Assembly: GCA_021736785.1 (NCBI GenBank) | Contig: JAIPFF010000003.1 | Span: forward strand, 62,001-126,000 | Reading direction: 5' to 3' | Length of the DNA stretch: 64,000 nt | Origin: Thiohalocapsa sp. | Lineage (GTDB): Bacteria > Pseudomonadota > Gammaproteobacteria > Chromatiales > Chromatiaceae | Shown: piece after piece, positions 28,598 to 36,122 of the stretch | How positions within the stretch are numbered: the first letter of the stretch is position 1 | Layout of the letters: each line of letters starts with the position of its first letter | Translations under genes and position numbers: made by a program | The notes under the pieces: generated by a model | What the model saw: only the letters and a program-made list of their open reading frames with translations | Database searches by the model: none | What the model was told of the DNA's origin: nothing

Positions 28598-30235
28598 ATG
28601 GCCGTGCGATTCGCGGCTGTCGCTGCCGGCCTGCTACTCGCCGTCCCGTGGGCGGCGGTACCGGCACCGGTGCAAGCGCAGGCGACGGCGCCTGCCGCGG
28701 CATCGAAACAGGCCATCGAGGCAGCCGCTGCCCTCGCGCGAGACGTCTCCGAACAAACGGTTGCCGACGCTGGCCCAAGTGCCGGCGCGGCGCCCATCGG
28801 GGCGACCTATGCGCAAGACCTGCCGCCCGCAATCGATGCCCGGCTCTCGGCGCTGGCGCTGGACGCGAGCCAAGTCAGCGTCTACCTGCACCGCCTCGAC
28901 GCCGACGCGCCGCTATTGGCCGTCGACGCCGATGCGTCCAGGGTGCCGGCGTCCGTCATCAAACTCGTCAGCACCATCGCCGGGCTCGGCATGCTCGGGT
29001 CCGATTACCGCTGGCACACCACCGCCTACATTCATGGCCAAGTACGCGACGGACACCTGATCGGCGACTTGATCATCAAAGGCTTCGGCGACCCCTACCT
29101 CGGCACCGAGGCCTACGCGGCCTTGATCCGCGCCGTTCGTGCCAAGGGCATCGAGCACATCGACGGCGACCTGATCTTCGACGACAGCCAGATCATGCCC
29201 GCCGAGGCCGACCGCGCCGATTTCGACGGCGCACCCCACCGAAGCTACAACGCGCTGCCGTCGGCGCTGAGCGTCAACCGCCAGGTGACCCATGTCCACG
29301 TCTACCACGACCGGTCGCGCCGGCGTGTCGGCGTCTACACCGACCCGCCATTGACCGCGGTCGACATCGTCAACGAGGCCAGCATCGTCGAAGCCCCCTG
29401 CAAAGGCCGCTTTCACCGGCTGCGCGTCACCGTGGAGACGCCGCCCGAGAGCCGCCCGTCGCTGCGGGTGGCCGGCAGCTTCGCCGGCGAATGCCCCGAC
29501 GAGCGCATTGCGCGCCTGGTGCTGAGCCCGGAGCAGCACGCCGCCGCAGCCTTCGACGCGCTATGGCGCCAGTACGGCGGCAGCATCGGCGGACGCGTCC
29601 TGCTGGGCCGACGACCCGAGCAGGCGGCACCGTTCCACGAAGCGATCTCGCGTCCGCTCGGCGAAGTGATCCGCGATATCAATAAACAGAGCGACAATCT
29701 GATGGCGCGCATGCTCTTTCTCGCCCTGGGCATCGAAGCCGCGGGCGCGCCCGGCAGCACCGCAAAATCCCGCCGCGCGCTGCAGGCGTGGCTGGACGAG
29801 AACGAATTGCGACTGCCGCAGCTGGTCATCGACAACGGCTCCGGCCTCTCGCGCGAGACGCGCATCAGCGCCCGCGGTCTCGGCGAACTGCTGGTCTGGG
29901 CCTACCGGCAGCCCTTCATGCCCGAATTACTTGCCTCGCTCGCCGTCGTAGGCGTCGACGGCACTCTCGCCAAACGCATGCGGCACGAGCCGATCGTAGG
30001 CAAAGCCCACTTGAAAAGCGGCACGCTGCGCGACGCGAGCTGCATCGCCGGCTACGTCCTCGACGCCGAGGGCCGGCGCTGGGCACTCGTGGTCTTGGTC
30101 AACGCAATTCCCGGCCAGTCGCTGCAGGCCTGGCGCGGCCACGCCGTGCATCACGATGTGCTGCGCTGGGTCTACGACGGTGCTCGGCTGCCGGAGACCG
30201 CGACGGCCGGCGTTCAGCCGGCGTCCGCGCGATAG
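28598..30235 (+). CDS. dacB: D-alanyl-D-alanine carboxypeptidase/endopeptidase (PBP4, S13)
   Basis: 545 residues, with a signal peptide over ~1-28 ('LLLAVPWAAVPAPVQAQA') and an Ala-rich linker to ~72. The penicillin-binding motifs are present: SxxK at Ser119-Lys122 in 'RVPASVIKLVS', SxN in 'INKQSDNLMARML' (~365), and KSG in 'AHLKSGTLRDASCIAGYV' (~472). Domains II/III typical of PBP4 lie between the first two. It trims or cleaves peptidoglycan peptides in the periplasm. It begins 16 bases after glgB on the same strand, an unusual partner, and may be co-transcribed. Confidence 0.93.
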   Translation: MAVRFAAVAAGLLLAVPWAAVPAPVQAQATAPAAASKQAIEAAAALARDVSEQTVADAGPSAGAAPIGATYAQDLPPAIDARLSALALDASQVSVYLHRLDADAPLLAVDADASRVPASVIKLVSTIAGLGMLGSDYRWHTTAYIHGQVRDGHLIGDLIIKGFGDPYLGTEAYAALIRAVRAKGIEHIDGDLIFDDSQIMPAEADRADFDGAPHRSYNALPSALSVNRQVTHVHVYHDRSRRRVGVYTDPPLTAVDIVNEASIVEAPCKGRFHRLRVTVETPPESRPSLRVAGSFAGECPDERIARLVLSPEQHAAAAFDALWRQYGGSIGGRVLLGRRPEQAAPFHEAISRPLGEVIRDINKQSDNLMARMLFLALGIEAAGAPGSTAKSRRALQAWLDENELRLPQLVIDNGSGLSRETRISARGLGELLVWAYRQPFMPELLASLAVVGVDGTLAKRMRHEPIVGKAHLKSGTLRDASCIAGYVLDAEGRRWALVVLVNAIPGQSLQAWRGHAVHHDVLRWVYDGARLPETATAGVQPASAR

Positions 30236-30327
30236 CGCGCGGAGGTTGTCCGGGGCCGCGCGGTCCCCGCGCGCCCCTCCGCCCTCGGCACGACCGGCGG
30301 CGGCGTCCTCGAGCGCGCTGTAGCGGG

Positions 30328-30354
30328 GCGGCGCCGGTACCGCACCGGCGCCGC
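30328..30354. terminator. 11-bp inverted repeat downstream of dacB
   Basis: The stem runs 30328-30338 and 30344-30354 (core ggcgccggt / accggcgcc) with a 5-nt loop. It sits ~90 bases past the dacB stop and ~175 bases before oxyR. There is no T-run, so it may be a terminator or a GC-rich repeat. Two copies of a 13-base direct repeat (catcggtcgccgg) follow at about 30360-30385. Confidence 0.4.
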
Positions 30355-30529
30355 ATCGGCATCGGTCGCCGGCATCGGTCGCCGGCTTGGGCGCCGGAGA
30401 TCCACCCGAATCCATCGCCGGCATCGGCGGAGCGGGTGCGGCGGCATCCGATCGCGCCGCCGGTTAGATGCCATTGCTGCGATAATGGCCGCATTCCAAC
30501 AGCGCTGCCGACAGGACACCGGCCCGACC

Positions 30530-31456
30530 ATGAACCTGCGAGACCTGAAGTACATCCTCGCCGTCGCCGAGACACGACACTTCGGACGCGCCGCCGAACG
30601 CTGCTTCGTCAGCCAGCCGACGCTGAGCGGGCAAATCAAGAAGCTCGAGGACGAGCTCGGCGTGACCATCTTCGAGCGCACCAACCGGTCGGTGGAGGTG
30701 ACGCCCATCGGCCACGACATTCTGTCCCATGCGCGGCTGCTGATGGAGCAGGCCGACGCCATCGAGCAAGTGGCCCGAGCACACCAGGATCCCCTCGCCG
30801 GCCCGCTGCGCATCGGCGCCATCCCCACACTCAGCCCCTACCTGATGCCGCTGATCCTGATGCCGCTGAAACAGCGCTACCCGCAGCTGCGTTTGGTGCT
30901 GTTCGAGGAGATCACCGACTCGCTGCTGCGCCGCCTGGATCAGCACGAGCTAGACGGCGCGCTGCTGGCGACGCCGGTCAACGACCACCCGGACCTGGAC
31001 AGCATTGCGCTGTTCGACGAGCCATTCTGGCTCGCGCACCCGCGTGGCCATCCCTTGTACGACAAGGACCAGATCACGGAGGCGGACCTCGAGAACATCG
31101 AGCTGTTGCTGCTGTCGGAAGGGCACTGCCTGACCCATCAGGTCATGGACGTCTGCCGTCTGGCGGACCGCCAGCGCGCCGGCGACATGGCCGACCTGCG
31201 CGCGGCGAGCCTGGAGACGCTGTTGCAGTTGGTCGGCGCGGGCTTCGGCTGCACCCTGGTGCCGGCACTCGCGATCCGCGGCGGCTGGATGACCGATAGC
31301 GGCATCATCGCGAGGCCGTTGGAGCTCGACGACGCCTTTCGGCGCATTTCTCTGGTCTTCCGCCGCAGTTTCCCGCGTCGCAGCGCGCTGGAAGCCGTCA
31401 TCGAGGTCATTCGCGGCCAGTTGCCCAATACGGTGCGCCCCGTTGCGTCCCCCTGA
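30530..31456 (+). CDS. oxyR: OxyR-type LysR-family hydrogen-peroxide sensor
   Basis: 308 residues from the ATG at 30530. The N-terminal winged helix-turn-helix reads 'MNLRDLKYILAVAETRHFGRAAERCFVSQPTLSGQIKKLEDELG'. The effector domain contains both redox cysteines of OxyR, Cys200 and Cys209, in 'SEGHCLTHQVMDVC', with the spacing seen in E. coli (Cys199/Cys208). OxyR forms a disulfide on exposure to peroxide and then activates catalase, peroxiredoxin and related genes. None of those targets is adjacent. rlmKL follows after 19 bases and may be co-transcribed. Confidence 0.94.
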   Translation: MNLRDLKYILAVAETRHFGRAAERCFVSQPTLSGQIKKLEDELGVTIFERTNRSVEVTPIGHDILSHARLLMEQADAIEQVARAHQDPLAGPLRIGAIPTLSPYLMPLILMPLKQRYPQLRLVLFEEITDSLLRRLDQHELDGALLATPVNDHPDLDSIALFDEPFWLAHPRGHPLYDKDQITEADLENIELLLLSEGHCLTHQVMDVCRLADRQRAGDMADLRAASLETLLQLVGAGFGCTLVPALAIRGGWMTDSGIIARPLELDDAFRRISLVFRRSFPRRSALEAVIEVIRGQLPNTVRPVASP

Positions 31457-31475
31457 AACCGACGCCGGCACGCCC

Positions 31476-33725
31476 ATGGAACAACATACCTTCTTCGCCA
31501 CCGCGGCCCGCAACCTGGAGACGCTGCTCGCCGAAGAGCTGCGCAGCCTCGGCATCGCCGATGCCCGGGAGACACGCGGCGGCGTGCGCTTCTCGGGTCC
31601 GCTCGCCGATGCCTACCGGGTCTGCCTCTGGTCGCGCATCGCCAACCGGGTGCTGCTGCCGCTGGCGGAATTCGACGCACCGCACGCCGATACGCTCTAC
31701 GCGCGTATCCGCGATATCGACTGGTCGGCGCATATGGACGCGACCCGGACACTCGCCGTCCATATGGACACGGCGCGCTCGGGCATCGACCACAGCCGCT
31801 TCGGGGCGCTGAAGATCAAGGACGCCATTGTGGATCAGTTTCGCGAGGCCACCGGCACACGCCCCGCCGTGGATACCCATCGGCCCGACCTCGCGATCCA
31901 TTGCCGCTTGTTCCGCGACCGCGCGGTACTGAGCCTCGACCTGTCCGGCGACTCGCTGCACCGGCGCGGCTACCGGATCGAGGGCGTCGCGGCCCCTTTG
32001 AAGGAGACCCTGGCAGCCGCGATGCTGCTGCGCGCCGGGTGGCCCGGGATCGCCGCCGGCGGCGGCTCGCTGATCGACCCCATGTGCGGCAGCGCAACGC
32101 TGGTGATCGAAGGGGCACTGATGGCCGCGGACATCGCGCCCGGCCTGATGCGCGACTATTGGGGGTTCACCGGCTGGCTCGGTCACGATGCACCCGCCTG
32201 GACGGCATTGCTGGCGGAGGCCCGCGAGCGCAGACAGGCAGGCCTGCTGCGGTTGTCGCGGCACGGCAAGCGGATTCGCGGCTACGATAGCGATCTTGCC
32301 GCGGTGCGCAGCTCATCGAGCAATGTCGCCAGCGCCGATCTGCTCGCCCACGTGCAGATCGAGCGCCGCGAGCTCGTCGATTGCCGCCCCGCGAGTCCCG
32401 CGGAGCGGGGCCTGGTGATCATGAACCCCCCCTATGGCGAGCGCATCGGCGTCGAGGGCGGCCTGCCGCTGCTCTACGCCAACATCGGGCGTATGCTGCG
32501 CGAGCATTTCGACGGCTGGCACGCCGCGATGCTCACCGGCAATCCGGAGCTGGGCAAGCGCATGGGCCTGCGCGCCCGCGCCTTCCATACGCTCTACAAC
32601 GGCCCGATCGAATGCCGCCTGCTGCATTTCGACGTGGCGCGCGAGGCGCATGTCTCCGATCGCCCTGTCCCGCTGCCGGCGGAGGCACGCGGCCCCGGTG
32701 CCGAGATGCTCGCCAATCGACTGAAAAAAAACCAAAAACAGTTGAACAAGTGGCTGCGCGAGCAGCAAATCAGCTGCTACCGGCTCTATGACGCCGATCT
32801 GCCCGAATACGCGTTGGCGATCGACGTCTATCAGGCGCGCGAGCCGCGCGGCGAGAGCCGTACCGTCGCGCATGTGCAGGAGTATGCGGCACCGGCGAGC
32901 ATCGATCCGCGCGACGCGCGCCGTCGCCTGCGCGAGGCGCTCGGCGTCATCGCCGACACTCTGCAGATCGCCGAGCAGGACCTTTACCTGAAGATCCGGC
33001 AACCGCAGAGGGGTAAGGCGCAGTACGAGCGCCTCGCCGACACCGGGCGCTTCTTCGAGATCGAGGAAGACGGCCTGCGGCTGCTGGTCAATTTCGAGGA
33101 CTATCTGGACACCGGCCTTTTCCTCGACCATCGCGACACTCGGCGGCTGCTGCGGCGCCTCGCCCCGCAACGGCGCTTCCTCAACCTGTTCGGCTATACC
33201 GGCAGCGCCAGCGTGCATGCGGCGGCCGGCGGCGCCCGCTCGACCACCACCGTCGATATGTCGCGTACCTACATCGACTGGTCGCGGCGCAACCTCGCGC
33301 TGAACGGCTTCAGCGGCCGCGATCACGAGTTGATCCAGGCCGACTGCCTGGACTGGCTGACCAAGGCCCGCGCCTATCACGGCCACTTCGGGCTGATCTT
33401 CCTCGACCCCCCGTCGTTCTCGACCTCCAAGCGCATGCAGGGCACGTTCGACGTCCAGCGCGATCACGCCGCCCTGATCCGCTCGGCCGTGGACCTGCTC
33501 GCCCCGGACGGCATCCTGATTTTCTCCAACAACCTGCGCCGCTTTCGCCTCGACGACGAGGCCCTGTCCGATCTCGACGTCGCCGATATCGGTGCGCAAA
33601 CCATTCCGCGCGACTTCGCCCGCAGCCCGCAGATTCACCATTGCTGGCGCATCGAGCGAGGCGATGCGGTAGCGGACAGCAACGAGATCTGGGGCCGCGC
33701 TCTGCGCAACCGCGAGCGCCGATAA
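31476..33725 (+). CDS. rlmKL: Bifunctional 23S rRNA methyltransferase RlmKL
   Basis: 749 residues from the ATG at 31476. Residues ~1-155 contain the ferredoxin-like and THUMP part ('FATAARNLETLLAEELRSLG', 'YARIRDIDWSAHMD'). The RlmL domain has 'LIDPMCGSATLVIEGALMAA' and the N-P-P-Y motif in 'LVIMNPPYGERIG'. The RlmK domain has 'RFLNLFGYTGSASVHAAAGGA' and 'LIFLDPPSFSTSKRM'. RlmL makes m2G2445 and RlmK m7G2069 in 23S rRNA. The gene lies directly after oxyR. Confidence 0.96.
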   Translation: MEQHTFFATAARNLETLLAEELRSLGIADARETRGGVRFSGPLADAYRVCLWSRIANRVLLPLAEFDAPHADTLYARIRDIDWSAHMDATRTLAVHMDTARSGIDHSRFGALKIKDAIVDQFREATGTRPAVDTHRPDLAIHCRLFRDRAVLSLDLSGDSLHRRGYRIEGVAAPLKETLAAAMLLRAGWPGIAAGGGSLIDPMCGSATLVIEGALMAADIAPGLMRDYWGFTGWLGHDAPAWTALLAEARERRQAGLLRLSRHGKRIRGYDSDLAAVRSSSSNVASADLLAHVQIERRELVDCRPASPAERGLVIMNPPYGERIGVEGGLPLLYANIGRMLREHFDGWHAAMLTGNPELGKRMGLRARAFHTLYNGPIECRLLHFDVAREAHVSDRPVPLPAEARGPGAEMLANRLKKNQKQLNKWLREQQISCYRLYDADLPEYALAIDVYQAREPRGESRTVAHVQEYAAPASIDPRDARRRLREALGVIADTLQIAEQDLYLKIRQPQRGKAQYERLADTGRFFEIEEDGLRLLVNFEDYLDTGLFLDHRDTRRLLRRLAPQRRFLNLFGYTGSASVHAAAGGARSTTTVDMSRTYIDWSRRNLALNGFSGRDHELIQADCLDWLTKARAYHGHFGLIFLDPPSFSTSKRMQGTFDVQRDHAALIRSAVDLLAPDGILIFSNNLRRFRLDDEALSDLDVADIGAQTIPRDFARSPQIHHCWRIERGDAVADSNEIWGRALRNRERR

Positions 33726-34118
33726 CCCGGCAATGCGGTTACCGAGGGCATCGAGCACCCCGCCCGGGGCGATCTGCTGCCGCGGATGGGCTGAGCCAGA
33801 CTGCCTGCCCCGGACGGGCTGCCCCGGATGGGCTGCCCCGGACTGACCGCCACGGACGGGCTGCCGGAGATGAGCTGCCGCATCGGTCGGGACGACTACG
33901 ACAGTGCGCCGTTGCCGTCCCGAGCGCTGGACGATCTGCCGACGTTACGGGCGGCGGTCGGCGCGCGCTAGCGGCGCAGAGCCGCGTCAAACCGGCTGAT
34001 ATCCCCCGGCTTGCCGGCAAATACACCGGATTCGGCCGGCGCCGGCATCCGCCCCGCCGCCGAGCACCGGGCGCGGAACCTGCTTTGCGGTGATGTGCTC
34101 GTTCGACCGGAGTCTCCC
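33726..34118. other. Intergenic region with 14-bp tandem repeats
   Basis: About 390 bases between rlmKL and the GH15 gene, largely taken up by the array at 33766-33891. Frames through it are open on several strands only because of the repeat composition. No independent gene is supported. The GH15 gene has a modest ribosome-binding region just before 34119. Confidence 0.5.
33766..33891. repeat. Degenerate 14-bp tandem repeat array, nine units
   Basis: The segment divides into nine consecutive 14-base units. The best-kept form is ccccggatgggctg / ccccggacgggctg, with decayed units at both ends (for example ggggcgatctgctg and ccgcatcggtcggg). It is non-coding on the gene calls made here. The core resembles the array at 39675-39772 (shared cccc..atgggct pattern). 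Confidence 0.75.
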
Positions 34119-35933
34119 ATGAGTGATCACCCCATCGCCGACTATGCGCTTTTGTCGGACTGCCGCGGGTCTGCGCTGGTCAGACGTGACGGCAGTGTCG
34201 ACTGGCTTTGCCTGCCCCGGTTCGACGCGCCGGCGCTGCTCGCCGGTCTGCTGGACCCGAACGGCGGGCATTTCCGTGTCGGCCCCGCCGGTGCCGCCGA
34301 CATCCGTCGTCGCTACCTGCCGCAGTCGCTGGTGCTGGAAACGACATTTCGCACCGATACCGGCCAAGCGGTGCTGCGCGACGCCCTCGCTGCCGGTGCC
34401 GACGAGCACGGCCATGATCTCGGCCGCAGTGCGCCCCACACACTGCTGCGCGAACTGCGCTGCACCGCCGGCACGACGGACATCGAGGTGAGCTTCGCGC
34501 CGCGCCCGGAGTATGGCCTGGTTCAGCCGCTGCTGCGCCCGGTCGACGGCGGCGTGCTCGCCCGCGGCGGGCCTGCCGTGCTCATGCTCTCCACCGATGC
34601 CTCGCTGGCCATCGAGGGCGCGAGCGCGCGCGCACGTCTGCGGTTGCGCGACGGCGAACGCCTGGTCTTTGCGCTCGAGCACCGCAGCACCGGCGCCGAG
34701 CCCCCGCGCCACTGGACACCGGCGCAGATCATCGAGCGCATCGACGACACGATAGAGGCTTGGCGGAGCTGGTCACGGATGCATCAGCGCTACGAGGGCC
34801 CCTGGGCCTCGCTGGTGCATCACAGCGGCCGCGTCCTGCAGGGACTCAGCTACCAGCCGACCCATGCGGTGATCGCCGCGCCGACGACATCGCTGCCGGA
34901 AACGGTCGGCGGCGGTCGCAACTGGGACTATCGCTACACCTGGGTTCGTGATGCCTCCCTGACGCTGGATGCGCTCTGGGTCGCGGCCTGTCCGGACGAG
35001 GCGCACTGGTTCTTCGACTTCCTGGCGGCGACGGCGCTGATCCAGATGCGCGAGCACGGCGACCTGCAGATCATGTTCGGTATCGAAGGCGAGCATGACC
35101 TCAGCGAGCGGCAGCTGCCCCATCTCGCCGGTTGGCGCAACAGCGCGCCGGTGCGGGTCGGTAACGACGCCTGGCGCCAGCGCCAGCTCGACGTTTACGG
35201 CGAGCTGCTGGCAGCCGCCGACCGGCTGCGCGACCAGCTGACGGCGCTCGACCCGCCGGCGCGGCGCTTCCTTGCCGATGCGGTGCAGGCCGCCGCGGAG
35301 CGTTGGCAGCAGAAGGATCAAGGTATTTGGGAGATGCGCACGGAGCCCCGCGATTACTTGCACTCCAAGTTGATGTGCTGGACGGCGCTCGATCGAGGCA
35401 TCAAGCTCGCCGAGCTCCTCGAAGCCGAGCACCGTGTGCCCGACTGGCGCCATACCAGGGATCATATCCGCGACGCTATCTTGACCAGAGGCTGGAGCGA
35501 CGCCGCGGGCGCCTTCACGCAGTCCTTCGGCAGCGATGTCCTGGACGCGTCCAGCCTGATGATCCCCATCATGGGCCTGTTGCCCGCGGATGATCCGCGC
35601 ATGTGCTCGACCATGGACGCCATCGAGCAACGCCTGTCCGACAGCAGAGGCTTCGTCTACCGCTATGCCAACGAGGACGGACTCGAGGGCGCCGAGGGCA
35701 CTTTCGTGCTCTGCACCTTTTGGCTCGCGCAAGCGAGAGCGATGGCGGGCCAGGTCGATCGTGCCCGCGCCCTGTTCGAGCGCGCGGCCGCTTGCGTCAA
35801 CGACGTCGGCCTGCTCTCCGAGCAAATCGATCCCGACAGCGGCGAGCACCTCGGCAACTTCCCTCAGGCCTTCAGCCACATCGGGCTCATCAACGCCGCA
35901 TGGGCAATCCATACGGCGGAGCAGCGCGCCTGA
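34119..35933 (+). CDS. GH15-family glucanohydrolase (glucoamylase/trehalase-like)
   Basis: 604 residues from the ATG at 34119. An N-terminal beta-sandwich opens with 'PIADYALLSDCRGSALVRRDGSVDWLCLPRFDAPALL', the standard start of bacterial GH15 proteins. The (alpha/alpha)6 barrel follows, with 'GGGRNWDYRYTWVRDASLTLDALW', the general-acid Glu in 'QGIWEMRTEPRDYLHSKLMCW', and the base Glu in 'VGLLSEQIDPDSGEHLGNFPQAFSHIGLINAA'. No signal peptide, so it is cytoplasmic. Members hydrolyse alpha-1,4 glucans or trehalose. Given the glycogen genes nearby, glycogen or dextrin turnover is likely, but trehalase activity cannot be excluded. Confidence 0.9.
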   Translation: MSDHPIADYALLSDCRGSALVRRDGSVDWLCLPRFDAPALLAGLLDPNGGHFRVGPAGAADIRRRYLPQSLVLETTFRTDTGQAVLRDALAAGADEHGHDLGRSAPHTLLRELRCTAGTTDIEVSFAPRPEYGLVQPLLRPVDGGVLARGGPAVLMLSTDASLAIEGASARARLRLRDGERLVFALEHRSTGAEPPRHWTPAQIIERIDDTIEAWRSWSRMHQRYEGPWASLVHHSGRVLQGLSYQPTHAVIAAPTTSLPETVGGGRNWDYRYTWVRDASLTLDALWVAACPDEAHWFFDFLAATALIQMREHGDLQIMFGIEGEHDLSERQLPHLAGWRNSAPVRVGNDAWRQRQLDVYGELLAAADRLRDQLTALDPPARRFLADAVQAAAERWQQKDQGIWEMRTEPRDYLHSKLMCWTALDRGIKLAELLEAEHRVPDWRHTRDHIRDAILTRGWSDAAGAFTQSFGSDVLDASSLMIPIMGLLPADDPRMCSTMDAIEQRLSDSRGFVYRYANEDGLEGAEGTFVLCTFWLAQARAMAGQVDRARALFERAAACVNDVGLLSEQIDPDSGEHLGNFPQAFSHIGLINAAWAIHTAEQRA

Positions 35934-35976
35934 AGACGCGCGCGAAGGCACCCCATGGAAAGAATGACCGGCCACT

Positions 35977-36008
35977 CTACGCCCCGGGGCGGCGGACCCG
36001 GGGCGTAG
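35977..36008. terminator. 12-bp hairpin downstream of the GH15 gene
   Basis: The arms ctacgccccggg (35977-35988) and cccggggcgtag (35997-36008) are exact reverse complements with an 8-nt loop. It starts 44 bases after the GH15 stop. No T-run follows; it is probably the 3' end of that transcript. Confidence 0.5.
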
Positions 36009-36122
36009 GGATTCGGTGTACTCAAAACAGGACGTTCGTCGCAGTGGCGCGGGCGGGTGTATTGCTAACCTTAAGCGGTTCACGGCGACATAGATGACAG
36101 GTAGCGATCGGATGTCGCGAGT

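Noticed and set aside
26266-28797. 843-residue open frame antisense to glgB and the start of dacB
   Set aside because: GC-rich third-codon bias on the coding strand keeps the opposite frame open. The translation has no family signal, while the plus-strand frame is a complete GlgB with catalytic motifs.
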